Below are positions 1 through 8,761 of a DNA stretch of 64,000 nt, one piece after another. Source of the stretch: Fibrobacter sp. UWB13 (GTDB taxonomy: Bacteria > Fibrobacterota > Fibrobacteria > Fibrobacterales > Fibrobacteraceae); the NCBI RefSeq assembly GCF_900177805.1, contig NZ_FXAX01000005.1:62001-126000 (forward strand), given 5' to 3'. A model generated the notes under the pieces. The model saw only the letters and a list, made by a program, of their open reading frames with translations. It did not search any database and was not told the DNA's origin. The translations under genes and the position numbers were made by a program. Position 1 is the stretch's first letter, and every line of letters begins with the position of its first letter.

Positions 1-747
1 TTTCAAGTTAAGGTAAGCGTAATCCTTCGTTGCTTCGGCAAATGCTGCGGAATCGTCAGCCGTAAGCGGGCGCTGTCCAGAATACCCACCCATGAGCATT
101 TCATCGGTCTTGCCCGTTGCGAGGTCTGCAAAGAAACCTTCGACCTCACGAGTTGCAGTTTCAATGCCCTTTTCTGCATTGATTCGCTTGTTAGAAATTC
201 CGTAAGCGAGCGTCACGTTGGCGTTCGGTTCAAGAGTCTTGAGTTCTGCGGCACTCGCCTTGCGACCACCACTGCCGTAAGTGCAGAACGGCACCACGAC
301 CTTGCCACTCAAATCATTAGCATCCAAAAACGAGTAAATCGGCGGAGTGAACGTTCCAAACATAATCGGGTAACCGATGAACACCGTATCGTACTTTGCC
401 ACATCGAGTTTTGCATTCACGAGAGCGGGCCACTGTTTAGATTCACGTTCTGCACGGACGGCAGCAATCGTGCTATCGTAAGTGGACGGGTACGGTTTTG
501 CAAGCGTCAGTTCAAATTCATCGGCATTGCGAGCGCTCTTGAAAATTTGCGCCAGCTTTTTTGTGGCACCCGTCTGCGAATAATAAACCACCACCGACTT
601 TGCAGATTTTACCGCAGGTGCATTTTGCACTTCAGACTGAGCCGTTTTAGATTCAGCCTTGGGCTGTTCTTCATTGCAACCGGCAAACATAGCCGAAACA
701 GCAACAACAGATGCCATTGCAAGTGATAATTTAAACTTACGGGACAT
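1..747 (-). CDS. flavodoxin-like lipoprotein (3' end outside window)
   Basis: Reading leftwards from the ATG at 747, 249 codons are open to the window edge, so the C-terminus is missing. The N-terminus is a lipoprotein signal: a basic start, a hydrophobic stretch and the lipobox-like FAGC (Cys24), followed by a short charged/Ala-rich linker. Then comes VVVYYSQTGATKKLAQIF, the phosphate-binding loop pattern of the flavodoxin fold that holds FMN, and later VFIGYPIMFGTFTPPIYSF, matching the second strand-loop of flavodoxins. It is therefore probably a membrane-anchored FMN redox protein; its partner is unknown. A GGAGG Shine-Dalgarno lies just before the ATG. It diverges from the GH10 gene. The fold assignment is fairly secure; the electron-transfer role is inference. 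Confidence 0.85.
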   Translation of the reverse strand, partial: MSRKFKLSLAMASVVAVSAMFAGCNEEQPKAESKTAQSEVQNAPAVKSAKSVVVYYSQTGATKKLAQIFKSARNADEFELTLAKPYPSTYDSTIAAVRAERESKQWPALVNAKLDVAKYDTVFIGYPIMFGTFTPPIYSFLDANDLSGKVVVPFCTYGSGGRKASAAELKTLEPNANVTLAYGISNKRINAEKGIETATREVEGFFADLATGKTDEMLMGGYSGQRPLTADDSAAFAEATKDYAYLNLK

Positions 748-868
748 AGGTACCTCCAATAAAAACCTTACACACAAAAGGTAACCATTTTAATGGGCAA
801 GAAAAATTTTCACATCCATTTTTGATTATTTTTTCGTCGGTGTACTGGGTCAGAAAGAGGATCCAACG

Positions 869-2275
869 ATGAATAAACATCGTATTTCAAAATTTATACT
901 CAGTGCCGCAATTATAGGCGCAGGCTTTGTAAACGCCAATGCCGCTGACGAAACCATTCGTGAGCTCGCCAAGGAGCGCGGCCGCTTTATCGGCACCATT
1001 TTGAACAGCGAATGGTTCAACGACGATATCGAACCTGAATTCGAAGAAATCCACAAGACACAATTCAACGTGGTCGTTGCCGAAAACGAAATGAAGTTCG
1101 ACGCCACCGAACCCAAAGAAGACGAATTCAACTTCGAAAAGGGCGACAAGATGGTCAAATACGCACAAGCCAACGGGCTCCGCGTTCGCGGACACGCTCT
1201 CGCCTGGCACAGCCAAGTCGCCAACTGGGTGAACAACTACAGCGGACAAAAAGAAAAGCTACTCGCCGTCCTCAAAAACCATATCACCAAAGTCGTCGGC
1301 CACTGGAAAGGTCAAATCGCCGAATGGGACGTAGTGAACGAAGCCGTCAATGACGATTACAATGCCGACTGGCGTTCCACAAACTCTGCATGGTACGAAG
1401 GCATCGGCGCAGAATTCCTGGACTCCGCATTTGTCTGGGCACACGAAGCCGACCCGGATGCAGAACTCTGCTACAACGACTATTCCATCGAATGGGGCCT
1501 CCGCGAAGGTTCCAAGGCAAGCTTTGTCGTAGAACAGGTCAAGCGCTGGAAAGCAAACAACATTCCTATCACTTGCGTAGGCACACAAACCCACATCGAA
1601 ATTGCACACGAAACAACTCCGCAAAACGTGCGCGCCCTTGCCAAAGCACTTGCAGATCTCGGCGTGACGTTGAACATTACCGAGCTCGACATTGGATTCC
1701 CGAAGGGTTCAGCAGGCAAGCTCACCGAAGCAGACTACGCCAAACAAGGGCACTTGTACCGCCAATTCATGGACGTATTCCTCGAAGAGCCGAACATGGG
1801 CGAATTCGTGATTTGGGGATTGACCGATGCACACAGCTGGCTCGACGAACAGCAGGGCAAGACCGAAGGACTTCTTTACGACAAGCAATACAAACCGAAG
1901 CCCGCATACGATAGCGTCATGGCAAGCCTTAAGGCACACCCTGCTTCTGAAGTTAAAACTCCGTACCCGGAATCTGTTCTCAATCCGCCTAAAGATTGCG
2001 GAACGGAAAATTGCGGTGATTCCATAATTGCAATCAAGCCGAACGTTTTCGCGAACAACATTTTCATACACCTTGCCGGACGCACATTGTTCATAACAGG
2101 TTTGGCTTCGAAGACTGCTGCGAGGGTCGACATATTCGACATGCAGGGTCACCTCGTATTCAGAGCAAAGAATGTTAAAGGAAACATTGAGCTTTCTTCA
2201 ATTCCTGAAGGATTATACGTTGTTCAAATTCGCCAAGGCGTAACAAGATTCACCAAACGAATCGCCATTAAGTAA
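869..2275 (+). CDS. GH10 endo-1,4-beta-xylanase with C-terminal sorting-like domain
   Basis: A 468-residue secreted enzyme. Residues 1-26 form a signal peptide ending in ANA. The GH10 barrel covers roughly 27-360. WDVVNEAVND carries the acid/base Glu158, and ITELDIG carries the nucleophile Glu272; HALAWHSQ and the ENEMKFD segment are further GH10 hallmarks. The enzyme should cleave internal beta-1,4 bonds of xylan by a retaining mechanism. After a Pro/Cys linker (about 360-395), the last 70 residues resemble a type A type IX-secretion sorting domain (VDIFDMQGHLVF, then LSSIPEGLYVVQI and a basic end). An AGAGG ribosome site precedes the ATG. A terminator follows at 2322. The catalytic call is very secure; the sorting route is inferred from resemblance. 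Confidence 0.95.
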   Translation: MNKHRISKFILSAAIIGAGFVNANAADETIRELAKERGRFIGTILNSEWFNDDIEPEFEEIHKTQFNVVVAENEMKFDATEPKEDEFNFEKGDKMVKYAQANGLRVRGHALAWHSQVANWVNNYSGQKEKLLAVLKNHITKVVGHWKGQIAEWDVVNEAVNDDYNADWRSTNSAWYEGIGAEFLDSAFVWAHEADPDAELCYNDYSIEWGLREGSKASFVVEQVKRWKANNIPITCVGTQTHIEIAHETTPQNVRALAKALADLGVTLNITELDIGFPKGSAGKLTEADYAKQGHLYRQFMDVFLEEPNMGEFVIWGLTDAHSWLDEQQGKTEGLLYDKQYKPKPAYDSVMASLKAHPASEVKTPYPESVLNPPKDCGTENCGDSIIAIKPNVFANNIFIHLAGRTLFITGLASKTAARVDIFDMQGHLVFRAKNVKGNIELSSIPEGLYVVQIRQGVTRFTKRIAIK

Positions 2276-2276
2276 T

Positions 2277-2317
2277 GGAGATTCCCGTCAAACGAAGACA
2301 GGCGACGGGGATAACAA
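2277..2317 (+). repeat. dispersed palindromic element, type E copy 1
   Basis: Directly after the xylanase stop codon, arms ATTCCCGTC and GACGGGGAT (one G-T wobble) enclose a 14-nt loop containing ACAGGC. A longer, rearranged relative in the opposite orientation lies at 14973-15033. It lies just upstream of the intrinsic terminator at 2322. Confidence 0.6.
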
Positions 2318-2321
2318 CTCT

Positions 2322-2355
2322 GAAAAAGTCGCGGCACAACATCGCGGCTTTTTTC
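2322..2355 (+). terminator. intrinsic terminator after GH10 gene
   Basis: Arms GTCGCG and CGCGGC, flanked by AAAAA and TTTTTT, enclose a short loop. It sits 47 bases after the xylanase stop codon. Confidence 0.8.
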
Positions 2356-2380
2356 GTACACAAAAAAGATTTTTCGTTAA

Positions 2381-2395
2381 TGTGACCTAGTCACA
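2381..2395. promoter_or_regulatory. CRP-like palindrome upstream of trxA
   Basis: TGTGAC-CTA-GTCACA is a perfect 6-bp inverted repeat resembling the E. coli CRP half-sites TGTGA/TCACA, but with a 5-bp instead of a 6-bp gap between the half-sites. It lies about 110 bases before trxA, and a Crp/Fnr-family gene follows trxA. A regulatory role is inference. Confidence 0.4.
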
Positions 2396-2503
2396 GTCTA
2401 AAGCCTTGTGATTATCTAAAATATAGGTGTAAAGAAGGGAAACACCCTCAAAAAGAGTTTAAGATAAAACAAAAACAAAAAAGAAAAAAGGACAGGTAAA
2501 ACA

Positions 2504-2812
2504 ATGGCTGAATTAAAAATCACTAGAGAAAACTTTGAACAAGAAGTCCTTAAATCCGACAAGCCCGTTCTGATTGATTTCTGGGCACCATGGTGCGGTC
2601 CGTGCCGTATGCTCTCGCCCACCATCTCGGAAATCGCCGAGGAGTACAAGGACAAAGTCAAAGTCTGCAAGGTCAACGTCGATGAAGAGGGTGATCTCGC
2701 CGCCATGTTCCGCGTGTCTAGCATCCCGCTGCTCGTGGTCATGAAAGACGGCAAAGTCACAAACTCCGCAGTTGGCGTCCGCCCAAAAGATCAAATCGTC
2801 AAAATGATATAG
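2504..2812 (+). CDS. trxA: thioredoxin
   Basis: A 102-residue cytoplasmic thioredoxin, slightly shorter than the usual 105-110. It has the WCGPC active site (Cys31, Cys34) in the FWAPWCGPCRM context and the cis-proline at SSIP (Pro75). It reduces protein disulfides using electrons from thioredoxin reductase, which is not in this window. There is no signal peptide. A weak GGACAGG ribosome site precedes the ATG. It is a single gene between the xylanase terminator and the Crp/Fnr gene. The last helix ends at IVKMI, somewhat truncated relative to E. coli TrxA but still plausible. Confidence 0.95.
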   Translation: MAELKITRENFEQEVLKSDKPVLIDFWAPWCGPCRMLSPTISEIAEEYKDKVKVCKVNVDEEGDLAAMFRVSSIPLLVVMKDGKVTNSAVGVRPKDQIVKMI

Positions 2813-2850
2813 TTCAATCCAACCAAGCCCGCCACCATCTGTATGGCCTG

Positions 2851-2869
2851 TACTGAGCAAGCCGAAGTA
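2851..2869. repeat. covarying-stem palindrome, type A copy 1
   Basis: Arms TACT and AGTA enclose the 11-nt loop GAGCAAGCCGA. The same loop type (GAGCnnGyCGA) recurs at 9419, 17042, 17072, 45153 and 45870 with different but complementary arms. It lies between trxA and the Crp/Fnr gene. Confidence 0.65.
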
Positions 2870-2940
2870 AGCAGAGTCCGAGTGCGCGGGCATTTTCTTT
2901 AAAAGCATTTTTTATATATTCCCTCTAGAGGGAGCGCTTT

Positions 2941-3609
2941 ATGGTCGAACCGATTAGTCAAATTGTCAAGAAAATTCCGTTTTGGGGAAATCTTTCGCTT
3001 GAAGAAAAAGCGTTAGTTTCGCAACGCGCGATGATCAAGCACTTTAATAAAGACCAGATTGTCAGCAGCAACAGTTCCGCTTGCCTCGGGATTATCCTCA
3101 TTTTGAGCGGAGGCATCCGCGTGAGCCTTATCTCGGATGAAGGTCGCGAAGTCACACTGTACCGTGCGCACGCGAACGAATTTTGTATTTCGACAGCCTC
3201 ATGCGTGATCCACCAGTTGACATTCGAAACAATCGTCACCGCTGAAGATGACACAACCGTACTCGTCATCCCCTCCTCCGTTTGCGCCAAGTTGATGGAT
3301 TCGAACATTCACGTGCGTTCATTCGTTTTTGAACGTGAAACGGAACGCTATTCACAGACAATTTGGGCGATTCAGCAGATGCTATTCAAGCGTTTCGACC
3401 AACGCCTCGCCAATTACTTGATTAATTCATACGAAAGTGGCGACAAGCCCGAAGTCAAAAAGACACAAGAAGAAATCGCGCGAGACGTGAATTCCGCCCG
3501 AGAAGTGGTCGCCCGCATGCTCAAGGAATTCGCCGCCAAAGGGCTTGTTGAAATCAAGCGCGGCGCAATCGTGCTCCGCAATATCGAAGGCTTGAAAAAG
3601 CTGCTATAG
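2941..3609 (+). CDS. Crp/Fnr-family transcriptional regulator
   Basis: A 222-residue regulator with an N-terminal cyclic-nucleotide-binding-like beta-roll (about 10-130: GIILILSGGIRVSLISDEGREVTLYRAHANEFC), a long dimerisation helix (about 130-160) and a C-terminal winged helix (about 165-220: TQEEIARDVNSAREVVARMLKEF). It lacks the N-terminal cysteine cluster of true FNR, so it is not an obvious iron-sulfur sensor. The DNA-recognition helix reads NSAREVVARML, as in many Fnr-like anaerobic regulators. A GAGGGAG ribosome site lies 7-8 bases before the ATG. The effector and targets are unknown; the CRP-like palindrome at 2381 is one possible site. Confidence 0.9.
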   Translation: MVEPISQIVKKIPFWGNLSLEEKALVSQRAMIKHFNKDQIVSSNSSACLGIILILSGGIRVSLISDEGREVTLYRAHANEFCISTASCVIHQLTFETIVTAEDDTTVLVIPSSVCAKLMDSNIHVRSFVFERETERYSQTIWAIQQMLFKRFDQRLANYLINSYESGDKPEVKKTQEEIARDVNSAREVVARMLKEFAAKGLVEIKRGAIVLRNIEGLKKLL

Positions 3610-3628
3610 AATCGCAAAATTTCATAGC

Positions 3629-3660
3629 AAAAAGGCTGCGATTTCTCGCAGCCATTTTTG
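3629..3660. terminator. bidirectional intrinsic terminator
   Basis: The stem GGCTGCG/CGCAGCC has the loop ATTTCT and is flanked by AAAAA on the left and TTTTT on the right. It serves the converging Crp/Fnr gene and the DUF4353-like gene. Confidence 0.85.
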
Positions 3661-3684
3661 TACCTATTTATTCAAAATATTGAC

Positions 3685-5688
3685 TTACTTGTACATGTAA
3701 ATCTTGCCATTGGGGAACTTGAATTCCTTCATTCCAGCGGTATTCACCTGACTTACGGACTTCACATCGCCACCGTAGAAAATCGTGCTGCCATGGTATT
3801 CCGGCTTGAACGCCGCACTTTCTGTACCGTAGTAATTATCGCTTGTGAAGCTGACAGACGCACAATTCGGGGTGTCGGTCGAGTAGTCACCGAATGCGAG
3901 GAGCACGCCGCCCGTAATTTCAAAGCCTGTGTCCGTATCGATGAGGCCGCCCGCCATATTGGAGGGGCATCCATTGCCACCACCCTGTTGACCACCCATA
4001 CCCGGGAAACCGCCACCCATGTTCCAGCCGCCCCCGCCAGGGAAACCGCCGCCCATACCGCCATTTTCATAGCTTTGGCCGGTAATTTCGAGAATCAACA
4101 CACCACCCGTCATCTTTGCAGAACCATTGGCGTCAAGCACGTCAATCATGTTGCCCTTTGATGCGATGTAGTGGTGACCGCCACTAATCACAGCATGACC
4201 GCTCGATTCGCTGAACATGGAATAACCACCGGCATTTTCCTTGGCGCCACCCGCAGCGTTCCAGCCATCATTTGTGGCAAATGTAGCCGTGACGCCACCT
4301 TCTGCAAAAATTTTGTAGGCTTCCAAGCCTTCGTAAGCTGTAACGACGTTAATCGTAGAACCGCTCAAATGCAAAACGGAGTCCGCGTGGATACCATCGT
4401 CCTTCGTGGAAATGGTCACGTCTCCCGCGTTCATGAAGACTTTGTATTTTGTATGCAGTGCATCGTCATCGGCAGTCACATTGATGTTACCGCCGTTCAC
4501 ATAGATGAACTTTTCAGCCACCAAGCCCTTGCCTGTAGAAGTCACCTTAACCGTTGACGGCTCCGTAGAATCGCTCACCATGACATAATGTGCAGCCTGG
4601 ATGCCATCATCACCCGCTTTAATGGTGATGTTACCGCCACGAATATCGACAATGCCCTTACCGTCGATAAAGGATTTGCACTTGCCATCAGTACCTTCTT
4701 CGCATTCGTCACTTTCAAGGGCATCGCCCTTCTTGGCCGTGAGATTCAGCGTACCGCCAGAAATCTGGAGGCTGCCCTTGCCCTTGATGGCGTTTTCTTC
4801 GGCTTCCACGGTGATGTTGCCGTTCTTGATTTTAAGATCGTTACTGCACTGGATACCGTTTTTGAACTTGCCCTTGACGGTCAAAGTACCGGCACCCTTG
4901 ATGTTCAAATCGTCTCTCGAATAAATGGCGGCCTTTGCCGTATCCTGAGCACCATTGACCTTTACGAACAAGTGATTACCATTACCGTCTTCAACCACGT
5001 TGGTCGTACCCTTGACCAAATGGAGAACCGTCTTGTCAGCATTTTTCACAAGAATCGGAGCATTGGAGCTCTTAATCGTCGCATTGTGAAGATAGATGCC
5101 CGTGTTGCCTTCGTTTTCGGCACCCGGAGTATTCACCACCACCTGGAAATCGGACGATTCACCGGTGACGTAATAAGCGCCCGGGCAAGTAATCGTTGCG
5201 CTTTTGTCTGCAATTTCAACGCAGCCATTGTTGTTTTCGACAGTAGCCGAAGTCCCCGCAAGCTTCAGGAGAATCTGCGTACCATCCAAAGTCCTTGCAT
5301 CTTCGTTATCGTTCTCATTGTCGCCAGATTCCGAGCTGCCGGGGATTGCATTGTTAGAACTCGACGACACAACAGGGACGACATTGCTGGAGCTAGAGGC
5401 GCCGACGTTCGGCACAACGCTAGAACTCGAAACAACATTGCCCGGCAATGCATTGCTTGAACTAGAAACTACGTTGCCAGGAAAAGCGCCGTTGCTAGAG
5501 CTCCAAATTTCAACATCAATGTCCAGAATGCCGGAACTAGATTCGATGCCAAAAGCACCGCTGCTAGAAGAGGTTGCCGCAGGGAGATAAGCCCCCGAAT
5601 CAGGATTTACAATTGAACTATCTTCGCCACATGCCCAAAAGCTCAAAGCTGCAGACGCAGCTATCACAGGCAACTTTTTTAACATCAT
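3685..5688 (-). CDS. DUF4353-like carbohydrate-binding beta-helix lipoprotein with Ser and Gly linkers
   Basis: A 667-residue surface lipoprotein. The ATG at 5688 is preferred over the in-frame ATG at 5700 because GGAG lies at the right distance before it. The signal peptide ends in SFWAC, a lipobox. Residues about 25-125 are a stalk made of repeated VVSSSSN/PGN units. The main body (about 135-600) has repeated GNITVEA/GGTLNLTAKKGDAL/DDGIHADSVLHLSGS turns typical of a right-handed beta-helix and of the DUF4353 (Cthe_2159-like) family, whose founding member binds cellulose/pectic acid and calcium. Near the C-terminus lies a Gly/Met/Pro-rich segment (GGGFPGMGG type). Binding to plant polysaccharide is inferred from the family. 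Confidence 0.8.
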   Translation of the reverse strand: MMLKKLPVIAASAALSFWACGEDSSIVNPDSGAYLPAATSSSSGAFGIESSSGILDIDVEIWSSSNGAFPGNVVSSSSNALPGNVVSSSSVVPNVGASSSSNVVPVVSSSSNNAIPGSSESGDNENDNEDARTLDGTQILLKLAGTSATVENNNGCVEIADKSATITCPGAYYVTGESSDFQVVVNTPGAENEGNTGIYLHNATIKSSNAPILVKNADKTVLHLVKGTTNVVEDGNGNHLFVKVNGAQDTAKAAIYSRDDLNIKGAGTLTVKGKFKNGIQCSNDLKIKNGNITVEAEENAIKGKGSLQISGGTLNLTAKKGDALESDECEEGTDGKCKSFIDGKGIVDIRGGNITIKAGDDGIQAAHYVMVSDSTEPSTVKVTSTGKGLVAEKFIYVNGGNINVTADDDALHTKYKVFMNAGDVTISTKDDGIHADSVLHLSGSTINVVTAYEGLEAYKIFAEGGVTATFATNDGWNAAGGAKENAGGYSMFSESSGHAVISGGHHYIASKGNMIDVLDANGSAKMTGGVLILEITGQSYENGGMGGGFPGGGGWNMGGGFPGMGGQQGGGNGCPSNMAGGLIDTDTGFEITGGVLLAFGDYSTDTPNCASVSFTSDNYYGTESAAFKPEYHGSTIFYGGDVKSVSQVNTAGMKEFKFPNGKIYMYK

Positions 5689-5849
5689 TGAACACTCCAT
5701 TTTTTCTTAATATAAATTCCATGCTCCAAAATGGACCATTCCGCCGCCCAATTTCCGTTGAAGTCAATACAACAGGGTTTAACGATTATGATAGCCGCGA
5801 CATTGACGGAATTAGCCAAATCCTATAGCTGGTTATTGGCTTTGCACAA

Positions 5850-5877
5850 TTGCCGTCCCTTGTAAAAATTTCTAAAT
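5850..5877 (+). promoter_or_regulatory. probable cysS promoter
   Basis: TTGCCG (5850-5855), 16-bp spacer, TAAATT (5872-5877). The same hexamer pair with a 17-bp spacer precedes gpmI. The sequence around the -10 (TTTCTAAATT) also recurs before pheS and the malic enzyme gene. Confidence 0.5.
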
Positions 5878-5932
5878 TGCCTCGCGCATTAGCATGTTTG
5901 GCGCATGTTGCGCCGCATTAACCGGAGGCTTT

Positions 5933-7387
5933 ATGGCACTTCAATTCTACAACACCGCATCACGCAAGAAAGAACTGTTCACTCTTCCCGAAGGCGTTCC
6001 CGCCGTGCGTATGTACTGTTGTGGTCCGACGGTGTACCACTTTGCCCACATCGGCAACCTCCGCACTTACATTTTTGAAGACTTTTTGGTCCGCACGCTC
6101 AACTACTACGGCTACAAGGTCAACCACATCGTGAATATCACCGACGTGGGCCACCTCACTAGCGATGGCGACACCGGCGACGATAAAATGGAAAAGGGCG
6201 CAGCCCGCGAAGGCAAGTCCGTCTGGGACATCGCAAAGTTCTACACCGATGCATTCATGGCTGACTGGCACCGCCTCAACATCCAGGAACCGACCCGCTG
6301 GACTCGCGCCACGGACCACATCCAGGAACAGATTGACTTGGTGAAGACGCTCGAAGAAAAGGGCTTCACCTACCGCACCTCTGACGGCATCTACTTCGAC
6401 AGCCTCAAGTTCCCGCGCTATGCCGACTTTGCCCGCCTCGACGTGGAAAATCTCCGCAAGGGTAGCCGCATCGACATGGGCGAAAAGCACAACGCTACAG
6501 ACTTCGCACTCTGGAAGTTCAGCCCGACTGACAAGAAGCGCGCTATGGAATGGGACAGCCCGTGGGGCGTTGGATTCCCGGGTTGGCACATCGAATGCTC
6601 CGCCATGGCAATGAAGTACAACGGCCCGACGCTCGACATTCACTGCGGCGGTACGGACCACATCCGCGTGCACCACACGAACGAAATCGCCCAGAGCGAA
6701 TGCGCCAACGGCGTTCAGTTCAGCCGCTTCTGGATGCACGGTGAATTCCTCCGCACCGCAAGCGAAGAAAAGCTTGAAGATGGTACGACCGAACAGAAGT
6801 TCGGCAAGATGAGCAAGTCCTCGGGCGAATTCTTGACCGTCACGCTCCTCATGGAACGCGGCTTCAACCCGCTCGACTACCGCTACTTTGCACTCGGCAG
6901 CCACTACCGCAACTACCTGAACTTCACTTGGGAAGCCCTCACCGGTGCCAAGGAAGCCTTCAAGAGCTTGCACAAGAAGACGGACCCGCTGATTGGCAAG
7001 GCAACCGCTATCGAAAGCGAAGCTGCCAAGGCTTTCCAGCAGGAATTCAAGGACGCGATCGGTGACGACCTCAACATGCCTCGCGCACTCGGCATCATGA
7101 ACACGATGCTCAAGAGCGACATCGATGACGGCGAAAAGGCTGCACTCGTAGCTGACTTCGACAAGATCTTTGGTCTCAAGCTTGACCAGCCGCGCGAAGA
7201 ATACGTGAAGAAGGGCGCAAACGACAACATCGATACCGCTAAGATCGAAGCTTTGATCGCAGCCCGCAAGGAAGCTCGCGCCAACAAGAACTGGGCCGAA
7301 AGCGACCGCATCCGTGATGAACTTGCCGCGATGAACATCGTGATCAAGGACTCTAAGGAAGGCACGACCTGGAGCGTGAAGGAATAA
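5933..7387 (+). CDS. cysS: cysteinyl-tRNA synthetase
   Basis: A 484-residue class I synthetase that charges tRNA-Cys. The start at 5933 is chosen because GGAGG lies seven bases upstream and MALQFYNT is the usual family N-terminus; an in-frame ATG 39 bases earlier has no such support. Seen: MYCCGPTVY with the zinc-ligand Cys30, the HIGH-like HFAHIGN, GWHIECSAMA and HHTNEIAQSE (further zinc ligands), GKMSKSSG (the KMSKS loop), and the C-terminal anticodon region with RKEARANKNWAESDRIRDEL. Length is normal. It is probably translated together with the downstream transporter, which begins within 4 bases. Confidence 0.98.
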   Translation: MALQFYNTASRKKELFTLPEGVPAVRMYCCGPTVYHFAHIGNLRTYIFEDFLVRTLNYYGYKVNHIVNITDVGHLTSDGDTGDDKMEKGAAREGKSVWDIAKFYTDAFMADWHRLNIQEPTRWTRATDHIQEQIDLVKTLEEKGFTYRTSDGIYFDSLKFPRYADFARLDVENLRKGSRIDMGEKHNATDFALWKFSPTDKKRAMEWDSPWGVGFPGWHIECSAMAMKYNGPTLDIHCGGTDHIRVHHTNEIAQSECANGVQFSRFWMHGEFLRTASEEKLEDGTTEQKFGKMSKSSGEFLTVTLLMERGFNPLDYRYFALGSHYRNYLNFTWEALTGAKEAFKSLHKKTDPLIGKATAIESEAAKAFQQEFKDAIGDDLNMPRALGIMNTMLKSDIDDGEKAALVADFDKIFGLKLDQPREEYVKKGANDNIDTAKIEALIAARKEARANKNWAESDRIRDELAAMNIVIKDSKEGTTWSVKE

Positions 7388-7390
7388 GCC

Positions 7391-8752
7391 ATTTTCCTCC
7401 TCGTTGTCATATACGTTGCATTTATTGGGCTAGGTCTCCCCGACACCATTCTTGGGGCGGCTTGGCCCTTAATGCATTTAGACCTCAAAACGCCGATTTC
7501 TGCGGCGGGTATTCTTTCCATTATCGCCTCGCTCGGGACAATTGTCTCTAGCCTCTGCACCCCAAAATTTCTCCGCGTTTTAGGCACAGGAAAACTCGTC
7601 GCCTACAGCATTGCGCTTACCGCAATTGCCTCGCTCGGTTACGGCTTTGCGGACTCGTTCAACATTCTTTGCCTTTGGGCGATTCCGATGGGCATTGGCG
7701 CAGGCGCCGTCGACGTGGCGATGAACAACTTTGCCGCCATTTATCTGGAATCCAAGCACACGAACTGGCTGCACGCAAGCTGGGGCATCGGAGCAACGCT
7801 CGGGCCATCGCTCCTTTCGTTCTCGATTTTGACCGGTAACGGTTGGCGCGGATCATACGAATATGTCGCCGCAAGCCTCACCGCAATTTTCGTGTTGATT
7901 CTTATTTCGCTCCCGCTGTGGAAAAAAACGGAAGCGCGTGGAGGGCTCTCGGAAAACGTCACCATCCCGACGAATTCCGAGAATGCGAAAGCCGCGAGCC
8001 CCGGAAACACGCCGAGAACTGCCGCGCCCCCTGACAACAACGCAAATAATGCGCCGCACATCAGCATTCGCGAGGCACTCCACGTCCCGGGAATGAAGCT
8101 TTCGTTCCTCACGTTCTTCTTTTATTCGGCACTCGAAATTTCGACTAGTCTTTGGTGCGGCACCTACCTCATCGCTTGCGGATTCAAACCCGAAATCGGA
8201 GCATTCATCGTTTCGCTCATGTTTGCATCCGTGATGATTGGCCGCATTGCAAGCGGATTTTTTGCGATTAAGTTCACCGACCATCGCCTGATTTACGCCG
8301 GGATTTTCATCGTCGCCGCAGGCTGCCTTGTGCTTTCACTCCCGCTTCCGCTATGGATGCAGCCCGTTTGCATTTGTCTACTCGGACTCGGTTGCGCCCC
8401 TGTTTATCCATCACTAATTCACGCCACCCCTGCGCGTTTCGGCGAATCGCTCTCCAGCCAAGCCATCAGCATCCAGCTCGCCGGCTCCTACATCGGTTCA
8501 ATCTTGATGCCGCCCGCATTTGGTCTCGTTGCAGCTAAATTCACCGTCCATCTTTGGCCGATTTCACTCTCGATTTTTGTCGGATTGTTACTTTTATGCG
8601 TGTGCCTGCTGGACTACGTGACGCACAAAAAACTGAACAAGTCTTACGCCCGCGAACGCGTCATTGACATTCTCCACACGGTTTCGATGGAAACTCTCAA
8701 ACGGGAACGTCGCATACAACGTCGTTTACGCAATCGCCAAAAGAAACGTTAG
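7391..8752 (+). CDS. MFS transporter, probably starting at an ATT codon
   Basis: A major-facilitator transporter of about 453 residues. The first in-frame ATG (7472) would delete transmembrane segment 1, whose codons (IFLLVVIYVAFIGLGLPDTILGAAWPLM) are open upstream to 7391. There an ATT codon sits 7 bases after AAGGA, directly behind the cysS stop. No ATG, GTG or TTG is available in that stretch. Seen: about twelve hydrophobic segments, GLPDTILGAAWP, and WLHASWGIGATLGPSLL, as in the sugar-type MFS group. A Pro/Asn-rich hydrophilic loop (about residues 190-230) splits the two halves. The substrate is unknown. It is translationally coupled to cysS and 9 bases from the next gene. Confidence 0.8.
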   Translation: MFLLVVIYVAFIGLGLPDTILGAAWPLMHLDLKTPISAAGILSIIASLGTIVSSLCTPKFLRVLGTGKLVAYSIALTAIASLGYGFADSFNILCLWAIPMGIGAGAVDVAMNNFAAIYLESKHTNWLHASWGIGATLGPSLLSFSILTGNGWRGSYEYVAASLTAIFVLILISLPLWKKTEARGGLSENVTIPTNSENAKAASPGNTPRTAAPPDNNANNAPHISIREALHVPGMKLSFLTFFFYSALEISTSLWCGTYLIACGFKPEIGAFIVSLMFASVMIGRIASGFFAIKFTDHRLIYAGIFIVAAGCLVLSLPLPLWMQPVCICLLGLGCAPVYPSLIHATPARFGESLSSQAISIQLAGSYIGSILMPPAFGLVAAKFTVHLWPISLSIFVGLLLLCVCLLDYVTHKKLNKSYARERVIDILHTVSMETLKRERRIQRRLRNRQKKR

Positions 8753-8761
8753 GGGTTTATT

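Noticed and set aside
5933-8752. CysS-transporter fusion by stop-codon readthrough
   Set aside because: The frames are the same and separated by a single TAA, but a cytoplasmic synthetase joined to a permease makes no sense, and a separate start with a good ribosome site is available at the ATT codon.
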